Shown here: piece by piece, positions 53,751 through 64,000 of the stretch | How positions within the stretch are numbered: the stretch's first letter is position 1 | Layout of the letters: each line of letters opens with the position of its first letter | Source of the DNA: Urechis unicinctus | Lineage: Eukaryota > Annelida > Polychaeta > Xenopneusta > Urechidae | Length of the DNA: 64,000 nt | Assembly (NCBI GenBank): GCA_034190875.2 | Contig: CM067344.1 | Span: 16,665,625-16,729,624 of the forward strand | Direction of reading: 5' to 3' | Position numbers and translations under genes: made by a program | The notes under the pieces: generated by a model | Databases searched by the model: none | Told to the model about the DNA's origin: nothing | The model's input: only the letters and a program-made list of their open reading frames with translations

Positions 53751-54539
53751 GTGAGTATTTAGCGGCAAGTACATTTACACCATTATAAAGCATTAGCTTA
53801 TGTCCGTCTACATAAAATGGTTTGATGCTACTGAATGCAATATATGTCCACATTAAATTCCCATATATGAAGAAATGTGAATGGCTACAACACATGTTAG
53901 TGCCTACTCCTTCTAGCTGCCAAGTCAAAATATATATTACGTTGTCATGTTTGAAAAACAAATCCACATTATGAGATTCAAGTAGGTTCGGCATGGTAAA
54001 ACTGAACAGAGTAACCATACAATGCTAATATAAAACAATCGGCGCTTATTGAACACTGTCACGCGGAACTGTTAGTAGTCTATGGTCGAATTGTAAACAT
54101 ACTTCCACAATATCACCGACTTAACAAGATACCAATACAATAAATGCTCAATCTACTTGCTAATTATCGAGTACTAACGCTTGACATAAATGCCAATTCT
54201 TCGTCAAGTTTGTTTTGTTATGTATTTACACGGCATTGATCTATTCTATTTCTCATGATACATCATCGGTGGTGATTTCGACCACATGTCCGCTTGTCAA
54301 ATGGTATTTCGCTCTTTATATTTCTTGTTGTAGATAAGAATGCAGCGACGGAAAGTTACATGTCATTAACAATTCTCCCCACCATTTTCGGAAGTGATAT
54401 TGGTAACATCAAGTCCGATCGTTGACCATTGTGATTTCCATTGCGTCTGCACAGACCTAGTGCTAGTTTTGAAGTCCCTCAATTAAATACCGATCTGTTC
54501 CATTACAAAGGTATATTTTACCTGTGTGTGCGGGCATAC
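53751..54539. other. No recognisable gene
   Basis: Apart from the unassigned frame mentioned for 53656-54018, nothing is seen. Similarity to the flank of copy A is weak or absent before about 54540. Confidence 0.45.
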
Positions 54540-57500
54540 AATAATGTCAGTGCTATCGTAACCCTATAAGCAGTACAAGTGGTAAATTCATAAAATTGTA
54601 CGAGCATATAACATTATATTATTGTTAGCTGGGGATGTAATATTACGTATGAGATATTACCCGACCTGTGTTCTCGGCCTGAAGTCAGCGTATATACCGG
54701 AACGATGCCATGTCTGGAGCGTGGACAACACAATCTTGGCTTATCATTGTTAGCAATGCCTGTTATGAAATTGAATCGACTCTTGAGTGGCAGTGGTTTG
54801 TTGAGTTCACATCACTGATCCATTACAAAGAGATTGATTGGAAGATAGATTGGTGCCCCCTCAGCATCGTAATTCACCACATAAAATCCACTTTAATTAT
54901 TAATCATTCATCATATCATTAATGACGTTCAACCAAACCATCTTAAGTAGAGTCTCTGCTTGTACGCTCTCCAGGCGATTCAGGTTTCTATGTTTCTCTT
55001 CCATTGGTTAACAAAGCATTTGCTAATTATCTGACTGATCTACCAAACTTCCATAATATATATCATGGTGTAACACAAACGAATCGGCGTTTTTGTAATC
55101 ATTATTAACAAAGCACCGGCAGTGAAAGTAGGCGTTGATGTCCATGCAGACATTTGGAGGATCAGATCAAAGTTGTGCCATGTCTTTCATCGCGTGCGGT
55201 TTCACGATGTTCGTCAGATCAAGCAAGTATTTAACATATAAGAAACTACTCTGCAAATGAGATAAGCGGACACAGCTGCTTACCAACAATAGCGCTGCTT
55301 GCAATGACATACATGCGTATAAACCCGTTTCCCCTTGATGTGATTGATAACACGCTGTTTACCACAATCCATTTACAAATAGTTACAATATTGTCGCTTG
55401 TTTTAACGTAGGCCCCTTTTTCTGTCAACCCTTGAAGAACTGCATCTGGCTATTTTCGACTATAAGTCATAATTTATCGTCGTCGTTTCGATCAGGTTTT
55501 CACCCCTCTATGGTGCAATTGAATACATAACTCATATGCAAGTTGGAGTTATTTGGGCGCAGCACTACAATGAATGGTCAATAACATAGCATGTATATAA
55601 ATTATATGCATTGTGTGTACTTTATCCCCCGTGGATCAGCGCTAACAAGTATCAGGTTCTCGTCATATCAGTAGGATAAATCCTGTAATTGCTGTAGTAT
55701 TTCAAGTAATCTTATACTTATTATCGCGCCTGATAACAATAAGGTAATAGCTAGGTATTTCTGTTTGCGTCCAGCTATATTTCTTAAAAGCCTAATCGAA
55801 TGAGGAGACTTGGACCTACACATTATGTTAACAGGGCCGTCATAACTCAACCCATTACAAAATCAGCAGTGTTGGAGGTTGCATTCACCTTTCTAACCCT
55901 CGTCTGAGCTTCATGTAGAGTGTGTTACGGTCTAAACATAACGGATGCATTTACATTGGTGTGCCGCTGACAAATAGCGCCCGTGAAAATTGCCTTCAGA
56001 TCTTCTCAAATATTGTGTTTATTGCAAATAATTATGCAATATAAATGCCATGCACGGTTTAGGTAGATTGACCATACCAGACTGATTTGGTTTATGATTG
56101 ATGGCCGTAAATGTCAAATGGAATCGTTACATTCACAAGCTATGTAGGTATTATGTATAAAATACTCTGATATAAAAATACTTTTTGTATGAACGTTGAT
56201 CGTCAATATCGTCGAATACATGCTGATGAATGTTACAAAGTGTAGCTAAGCCATGCACCAGTGATTCTGGCTGATATGTTTGACACTCTGTTGTCCGAAC
56301 TCGGTCCGTAGTATATGCCAACTAAGTGTGTACAGTGCATGAAACTAATGAATGGCATTGAAACCTTCCGACGAATTCACAACGTATGCGCTTTGGGGGG
56401 AAAATATCACACAATTAGCATTTAACTCAATGAGGGTAAGGCTTTCTTCAATTGCACAGCTTCGTCGGTATTCAAATAGCCTAACACTACAGCTCATCAT
56501 TTTGGCTACTCAACGAATGACCTAAAAAAAACAAAATAAAATGGGCAGTGTTTAACAATCCATTACAGCTGGGGGGACTATTCTACCAAAAACACTACAT
56601 GGCTGTAGGTCTTACCGCACTCTGATGTCAAAAAAACATATGCCGCGCTCTTGGCTGACATTAAGCTATATTTCCTTTTTTTAAACGGGCTTCAATAAGT
56701 TCAGTCGGTAGAACTAAGAGCGAATACTCGTTGACTTACATGCAAGCTCTACATGGCGAAAGTTATCTCCTCTTTAAGGGGTGCTAGTTATCATGGATGA
56801 AGTTAACCGAAGTGTCGTGCAATGTATGTCATACCATAAAAGAGAGTCATGGCGAATTACATTGTAGTCATGAGCATCTGGAAAACCATGAGCGTATATA
56901 CTGATACATTTATGTCCCAGTATCAGTTATTGCGCAGTGTCAGACCTGCGCAATAACCTTGTAAATCGTTCTCTGTTGTCGATCCAGTGTTAACCATTCC
57001 AGCAAATTAGGTCAATATTAACGGGCAGACGAACCGTAAACGATGCCAAGGCAGACCAGTTACATGAACGGAAATTCGTTTGCTTTCAGATCAACGCAAA
57101 TGGTAATGACCACATTAGCAACTGTCAGAGGTAGAGTTTGTTCTTTGGTCTGTGACACTGCGACAGATTGAGCATCACCTTCTGCCAGTATCCGTCAACT
57201 CCATGCTGACAACACCTTCATGCGTACACTTGGGCACGATATAGAAAAGGTGGAATACATATGTTTGCAATCCCAGGTAGTTATGTTTCTACATTTGAAG
57301 TCCTTCTAGTATATGATCATGATTCATATATGTACGTAATATATGACGCTGACTCTGTCGAGCTGTGCATCTGGCCCGTTTGAATGAAATCGGTAACATA
57401 GGGTGTTAGCATGAAGGTCATCGGACACCAAACCGAACTCCAGAGTGAGAACCAAGAACCACGCATATTACTTACAACAAAGATTACATAGCGCGTTAAA

Positions 57501-59530
57501 CTTCTGAAATGATTGGCAAATGTGTTGCAACATAACTTCAAATTGTTGAATGCAGTTCATGAAAACCAAACGTTTGAATACCGAATGGGAGATTCTACTC
57601 TAGATTTAGATATCTTAATTGATCATTCATTTAAATCAAGCGAGCTAGGCAGTGCAGCAGCAGGAAAGATTAACAGAGTTCTCTAGATGATCAAACGGAC
57701 GTTCACCAGTCGCTCTAGGGAGGCACTGGAAAGACCCCAACTAGAATAAAGGGTTCGAGTAATTCTTAGCTTTACCTAATTATTCGTCAATTACTAATGA
57801 CCATTGCCAGGCCACCTATGGATCAACATCTTTTTTCCCGGCCATCCATCACCTGAAGGAACGGGGTAGCCATCATTGTAAAACATTGTAAATGTTATAG
57901 TTCTGCAATTCGCCCATAGAAGATGAACAAATTATGTACAGTTTGCTTTAGATTATTTACGACTACGTCAATTATAGCTTCGTTATCATCATTTCAATTT
58001 ATAAATATTTATATCTTGAGTATCGTGTTTTCATCTATCATTAGTATCGTTGATTTTTTTCAGATGCATTATTAAGTACAACCTTCAAGCAGCCTCTTCG
58101 CACTTATAAATTACTGTTTACGGAATACGAGCCGCAATAATCAACACATGGCCTATGATTTCACTGATTTATATAGATTTCTGATAGAAACATGAATATG
58201 TTTGTATTGGCTCATATTAACTGCATTCAAATATCATCCGTTTTGCGAAGGCACATTAATGACTTTGCGAAACATACAATAGTCGATATTTACATTAATA
58301 TATTATGTCTTTGCATCATTTGATTCCTCACTTGACCGCATACCGTACACATGTATTAAGTTTATAATATTCTGCTTATGAATGCATATGAATGTGTCTC
58401 ATTTAGAAAAATACAGTTGTTTCAGAAGCCAGAATATGATCTATCAAACTTATACTTGGTAGAAAATAAGATCATAGGAGGATTGTAATCGATAAGCCAA
58501 CGAACTAGAGGTTATATCTCGCATTTAGAGTGCGTGTCGATAAACATTTGTTTGTGATTTGATGCAAATATTTCCAAAATACTAGTCTTATCTACCATTG
58601 AAAAAACAGTACAACACGTTACATAGCACAACATACGCAAAGCTGTTTGAATAAAGGCTTAATCATGATATGTGAATAGAGGTTGAGATCAGTTGCAGGG
58701 GGCATTAATATGCTCATTTGGTTTGCATGGGCTCGATTACGTTTCTCAGGTTAGCACGTTTCTTGAAGGTTAGTTTATGATAGCATATAAAAGCATATTA
58801 TATATTTATATGACATATCCAACTTAAAATGCGCTGAACCACGATTGCTGATCGCAAAAAGCAACGCAAAAGATTATCGAAATAGTTTGGCTTCAAAAAG
58901 ATCATTCCAAATTTTGACAGCAGCCGCAACGCACTCCATCCGAACGCAGCATCACATAACTGTAGTGGAGCAATTTTTCAATAATTTGCAGGATTATGGT
59001 GGATTGCACAGTGTCACATATATTCGAAATGTAACATTGTTCCATCGCTCATGAAAATACACTTACAGCGCTTCAATCAATCAAAATCAGATTGAATGAC
59101 CCTCACTGCTGAAATTCAACAACAGATAGATATATAGGCCATAAAAGTGAACATTTTGGATGATTTTGAAATATAAGCTACATACAGGATTGGAGTTAAA
59201 TGGTCAACAAGGACAAACCAATGTTGTTACAGTAATCTGGTTGGATAACTGAATAGCATTCATAGATTAAAACTGACAGCCATGTATTGCTCAATCCGCT
59301 AAACAGGGCAATCGTGGAAACGATTATACTTTAACAAAAGACCCTGCGATTCGAATCGTTACCAAAACTATGCATTCACCATTTGATGTTTCGCAATCTA
59401 TGCCACCAATTGAACACTACCCTTATGCCATTCCTTGTTATACACTGTCTTGTCGTTTTTGGTATACACTGTCTTGTCGTTTCTGGGATGACATTGACAG
59501 ATCTCATTGCTATTACTCATGAATTTCTAC
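54540..59530 (+). repeat. Copy B of the ~4.8-kb dispersed repeat
   Basis: This segment is collinear with 13180-17990 in the same orientation at about 80-85% identity by eye. Differences from A include about 25 extra bases near 54683, about 85 extra bases at 56715-56801, and a block of about 365 bp at 57696-58063 absent from A. B lacks A's segment of about 148 bp at 17588-17736. A tandem duplication of TATACACTGTCTTGTCGTTT lies at 59438-59482. No conserved long frame runs through both copies, so the repeat looks non-coding. Confidence 0.85.
57696..58063 (+). repeat. ~365-bp insertion in copy B
   Basis: Copy A reads GATGATCAAATACATTATTAAG without interruption at 16361. In B the same sequence is split after GATGATCAAA (57695) and resumes at ATGCATTATTAAG (about 58064). 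The insert starts CGGACGTTCACCAGTCGCTC, ends in a T-rich GATTTTTTTCAG, and has a TAGGGAGGCACTGG-type GC-richer start. No terminal repeats were found. It could be a truncated retroposon on the minus strand or a deletion from A. Confidence 0.6.
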
Positions 59531-60649
59531 TTTGGGGTATCTAATGTGTCTATATGCAACCTTCTATGGTAATGAGACTGATATTAAATGAAGCTGTATG
59601 CGGCTCGCTTCGATTTTATCCCACCGAAATACATCTATCACAAAACAGGTCATAAATATTGACGACATTACCAACATATTGTGTCCAACCACAGTTATGA
59701 AGCCAAAAAGAAAATATGTATGCAGTTCTCAGTGTGAGCTGTATGGCCCCTTGCTACCTAACATTTCTCTTATGATTTGAAAAGATGTGTGGTTTCAACG
59801 TCTGTGAACAACACATATGATATAACACGTAAATGTGCGTCAATTGTATTACATAAAGATTTTCATACGACGTAAAAATAGACAAACTTAACTTCTCACA
59901 AGCACCAGAGGGCTCATGGTAATTCTATTTCTGATATGAGCAGGAAATATTCAACAAACACTATCCTAATTTTTCATGTTTACTCCAGCAGTTATTATGA
60001 GCATGAATTACGATTTTCATCAATGAATAAAAAACATGTATTGTCATAAAATGCCACGTTTGTTTCATCAATAATAAACAATAGTAACGCATAGTTATCA
60101 AATGGATTGAACCTATAAGATAGGTGTGATTATGATTAACTATAAGGTAATCATCAGTTTTAATCAACAAGACAAAATACCATTTCATATAATAATTAGT
60201 ATTCCAATGTTAATGCTGCAATAGGCAAGCATTAACGACACTTGAATTCCTAGATGTCTAATGATTAATTATATTTTAAAGACTATTTATTTGTAATACC
60301 AAACGGTCCTAAGCATATATAATTCCGGGAACGCCCAGTATTCGAGTCAATTCACTCACGCATATTCACATTCGATCTTTCGTGAATCACTATGATCAAA
60401 CGCATATTTTGTAGTTCAAAGAAGAGTAGAGACAACATAAGCAAATACAAGCTTCCTCGTGGTTCACTCAATGCGAGGGAATTAATATCCAAGAAGTACA
60501 TCAAAGTGAAATAAAATATCACCCTTTGTTTCTATGGTACTGACCTTGTATGATTTTCTATATTAAAAACGAATATCAGGATGAAATACCTGTCTTTACT
60601 CTTGCTCAATTATTTACTGAATTACACTATGATGGTGACAAATGATCCC
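59531..60649. other. No recognisable gene
   Basis: AT-rich and without familiar motifs. Part of the lower-coordinate end of the Polinton fossil may extend here beyond recognition. Confidence 0.45.
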
Positions 60650-62218
60650 CAAAGAGAGTAAGCAAGATTTGCCTTTTTGCGGTTTGATACCTAGACATGA
60701 ATTCAAGTCGACAACAATTTGTAACATTCGTTTTCGAATTCGCAGCGTATGGTTGTTACGGGTAAATGGAATATGGTAAATGGAGCGTTATTGACCTTGA
60801 GAATGTGAGATACTTATCCATGTTGTTTTGGATGCAGTTGATTTCGCCTCCCACTTTGCTGATGGCCTGCATCAATAGGCGGGAGTCAAAGCCCCGTAGG
60901 TTGTGTTAGACAATTGGTATAATTGTTGTTTTGGGATTCAACCGCAGATTTAGGTTGCGTGAATTGTGGGCTGGTCATCTGTTCTTTCCTGTTATGTGAC
61001 AGTGATTACGATCAGAGTCATGTTGACCATTTGCTCCTAACAGTGGCTTGACATTCAGTTGCAGTCCTGTGGGTTCGTCTGTGGGGTCATACAAATAGCA
61101 GCGTGCCTAGATAGAGCTGCTGCACGCACTACAAGAATTTATCGGCAGGATCCGGTCTTCTATACACTCATCAGGGTGTTGCTCTTGGTCGGGCCTATTG
61201 CAAGTTTGACTGTCAGTGCCTCAAAGTCGGTTTACATAATGTAGGGGGCCGGAAGGCCAGTTTTGGAAGGAGAGCTTGTTTTCCCCTCCTCATGCATCTC
61301 AACCCTAACTGTTGTGTGACCTAATCCTTTACATTTTGGCTTGTGATCCTGAAGGAGGTCTTCGCTTGAGTATCCGTGTAGACAAACTACGGTATTTATG
61401 TTTATTCTGGTCGTATAGCACGTGGTTCAGGTATTCGATCTATTTGTAGTGGAACTTACCAGTCTTCTCTTTGAACATGAGATTGGTGCGGGGAATAAGG
61501 GCTGGTTGTTTGTTGATATAGTGTATTTTCACACCCTAATCCCACCCAAATACATTATCAACCCTACCAATCTGGGATATAAGGGTTAGGGCATCGATCC
61601 CTACAAAATCTTGGCCGTCGTTTTTATCGTACTTTGACATTCTTTGGAGGTCTATTGCCGCTAGGTGTAAGGCCTAAGGTAGTTGACATCCCTGCTCCTC
61701 ACATTAATCATTGACTTTTTTCATTTTAGTTCTAAAGGCAGCTCAATATATTACTCCTTTTAGAGGCAGGTAGCGAGAGATGTCTAGCTCTAGAATTTTA
61801 ATTTCTTCAAACTCCCAACCTGACCCTCTGTCAATCCACTTTTCCAAACCTTCGTGTTGGAGTAATGATGCGATGCAGAAAGACCGGTACAACATACCCA
61901 GTAACGCCTTCTCCGGATTCTTTCATGAGCGTAAACGTACGAGCAAGGTGGAACTTGATTTCCTCAAGCTTGATAATCTCAGAGTCAGCTTTGTACGCAC
62001 ACCTTTCTGAAAGTCAGAGTGTCTTTGTCAAGTGGGAGTGCCTCTGGGCCAACAATAACTACTGAGGGTATTCTTCACGAGCCGTTGCGCAGGCACTGGC
62101 TGTTACTTTATTGGTGCAGTCACTGGCTTTTTCTTTCTTGGTGCAGGCACTAGCGTTTTCTTTCTTGTGACAGGCACTTTTGGATCAGGCTCTGCACGCG
62201 CTACAACACGTCGTCTAC
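60650..62218 (-). mobile_element. Polinton (Maverick) DNA polymerase fossil (broken)
   Basis: Minus-strand translations match, in order, the protein-primed family B polymerase of Polinton-type virus-like elements. From high to low coordinate: a basic, proline-rich N-terminal linker ([19 protein letters not shown]; 62050-62218); a region with SGWEFEEIKILELDI (about 61780-61830); one with QDFVGIDALTLISQIGRV (about 61550-61610); a Cys/His segment (CLHGYSSEDLLQDHKPKC, about 61325-61385); the exonuclease start (TDFEALTV, about 61220-61240); DRNHCHITGK (about 60990-61025); and NLRGFDSRLLMQAISKVGG (about 60850-60905) with NNMDKYLTFS. Only the N-terminal and exonuclease portions are recognisable. It is broken, with many interruptions, and appears old. 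No integrase, ATPase, capsid or terminal inverted repeats of the element were found. Confidence 0.88.
62050..62195 (-). repeat. Short tandem repeat in the linker of the polymerase fossil
   Basis: The plus strand shows GGTGCAGTCACTGGCTTTTT, then GGTGCAGGCACTAGCGTTTT, each followed by CTTTCTT, then a degenerate third unit, at a period of about 27 bp. On the minus strand this encodes the [12 protein letters not shown]-like basic/proline repeats at the N-terminus of the fossil. Such low-complexity linkers are common there. Confidence 0.75.
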
Positions 62219-62239
62219 GGGACTGGTCTATAAATATAG

Positions 62240-62292
<53 letters not shown>

Positions 62293-62361
62293 TATATAGA
62301 TATATATATATAGATATATATATATATATAGAGATATATATATATATATATATAGATATAT

Positions 62362-62425
<64 letters not shown>

Positions 62426-62520
62426 ATATATCTATATATATATATATATATCTATATATATATATATATATCTATATCTCTATATATATATATATATATA
62501 TCTCTATATACTAGATATAT
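62240..62520. repeat. (AT)n array with GATA/TCTA interruptions
   Basis: About 280 bases of AT repeat with regularly placed TAGATA and TCTATA variants, starting about 20 bp beyond the polymerase fossil's N-terminal end. Confidence 0.97.
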
Positions 62521-64000
62521 GGTGACAAAGGATCTCCCATTCATAGCATACTGTTGGATGTGGGACTTTTCCGTCTGATACCAAAATATGTAGTCGAGTA
62601 GAAACAGTGTATTATCTTTTGCAATACTATATTTATCAAGTCCACAGATCGTGTTGAGGTCTGGTCCATTAATGATAATGTTTCGCTTCAGTAAATGTGT
62701 TTTATTTCACACATGTTTTGTTCCAGTGCTATATTTAGCAATAAATAGTTAACAATATGGGTCAACTCGTCGGAGCATCGATGTATTGGAAATGGAATAT
62801 AACGTAAGTCACTAAAATGTCAATTTGACTCCCTCAACGCAACGTTCATTATCCTGAATACTCAAATCATATTGATACATATGATTCAACATAAGTCTGC
62901 ACACCTAGATCATCATTTCTATCCTTATTTTAACAGGAATAATCTAGTTTTTTACGCAACTAACATTTAATGTGTCTCACCCAAATGGCAGTGACATTGT
63001 TTTCTGACCTAAACCTATCATACTAAATGACTAATCTACTATGGGTTATTACAGGCAATCTAAGGGAACTCCCTCAAACCTGTTTTGTTACTGATATGGT
63101 CACCAAGGCAAAAAGTATTGATAACAAGCAATTCGATGTTTTCGTAAAGATAACAAAATCTCGGGCATTCGTGATCTTGTGTCTAATCATCGTCGTCGTG
63201 ATAGGAATGTTCTTGCTTGACCAAATGGACATAATCGGATGCTCCGTGTCCTTGTGTTCATTGCCCATATCACCCACACGACAATGCAACACATGCCAGT
63301 TTGATATATTAGTACATCATTATTCTACATGTGCACTAGATCGAAAACAAGTTCGTTCGACTATGTTGCTGTTATAGAATATAGTGGCAATAATGACAAT
63401 GTTTGTAGTCCGATCAAAGTCTACTGTGCTTCTTGATAATTGATCAGTTCTAGAAATCAGCGACCCTTTTTTTATATTGCACGGTGGTTTGAAATGATAT
63501 CATGTTTATACGCATCATTGAAAGTATTGAGCCATCCAGGCTTAATCCTATCAATCCATGTTTTGTTTTTCTTATCTGATCAATGTGACGTTGATATCAG
63601 CATGAACTATGCTACAGTGCGATAAGCGTAGTGTCACTTCAATTTGCACTTTTGTTCATCACTGATATCTTCATGAGCGTTGTTACGTGTTATAAAGCGA
63701 GAATTTTAGGAGTGGGTAAAAGCGATTTCTGCATCCTTTATACATACTCAAAACCAACGCACATTCTTTACCATAGAAGAAACATCATCACAGCCTAAAA
63801 TATGCTTCTTCAATCTGTCAAGCCTGCACGAGATTGATGATGAAGCCTTCAAATAAGTATCCAACTCGACCCTCTAGTAAGGTCCCCAATTAATAAACAC
63901 TAGACGAGTGGACGTGTTTGCAAGCACGATTCTAATACAAAATGTTGCTCTGTTTTTGGTCACATCACTCTATTTGCCGCTATGAATTGGCGGCCTCACC
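62521..64000. other. No recognisable gene
   Basis: The longest frame (plus, 63027-63377, 116 codons) has one strongly hydrophobic segment (AFVILCLIIVVVIGMFLLD) that could span a membrane. It is otherwise unassigned, with an ordinary AT-rich context and no visible partner exons. Nothing else is seen up to the window end. Confidence 0.4.

Noticed and set aside
53656-54018. 120-codon minus-strand frame
   Set aside because: No recognised domain. Its C-terminus is explained by a local 39-bp tandem duplication.
63027-63377. 116-codon frame with a hydrophobic segment
   Set aside because: No family recognised. One such length is expected by chance in 64 kb of this composition, and there is no supporting context.

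Overview
This looks like intergenic, repeat-dominated DNA from a eukaryotic, most likely metazoan, nuclear genome. It is AT-rich throughout. It carries very long (AT)n, (CATA)n, poly-A and poly-C tracts. No open frame in 64 kb reads as an intact host gene. The few coding traces that can be recognised are decayed mobile or virus-like elements typical of animal genomes: a non-LTR retrotransposon (LINE), a Polinton-type protein-primed DNA polymerase, and a tyrosine recombinase of the kind carried by DIRS-like elements. I cannot name the species. No rRNA, intact tRNA, CRISPR array, bacterial operon or plasmid feature is visible.

Layout. Bases 243-4325 and 21755-27420 are two arms of an old inverted duplication, roughly 80% identical over the best-matched 2.1 kb. 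The arms lie about 17 kb apart, and simple repeats sit at or inside their outer ends. Between them lies copy A (13180-17990) of a non-coding repeat. A second long copy, B, occupies 54540-59530 in the same orientation, and diverged partial copies C and D lie at 11630-12480 and 8840-9010. A and B differ by several insertions or deletions. One is a segment of about 148 bp that also occurs inverted, at about 95% identity, at 20417-20565.

From 27.4 to 43.3 kb the sequence is mostly featureless, with small tandem repeats and a cluster of hairpins at 38.5 kb. From 43.3 kb mobile-element traces become dense: a tRNA-like SINE head (43.3 kb), a tyrosine-recombinase fossil (43.85-44.74 kb), a nested tandem-repeat locus with expanded AT arrays (45.65-47.78 kb), a poly-A/hairpin/poly-C cassette (48.3 kb), a minisatellite of about 40-bp units abutting a truncated LINE (49.28-50.83 kb), and a palindromic TTAA-ended element with long terminal inverted repeats (51.19-51.57 kb). 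After copy B comes the Polinton polymerase fossil (60.65-62.22 kb, minus strand), which ends against another AT array.

There are no genes working together here. What the window records is duplication, insertion and decay. Copies A and B act as mutual reference sequences that expose later insertions and deletions. All identities quoted are by-eye estimates from the sequence.
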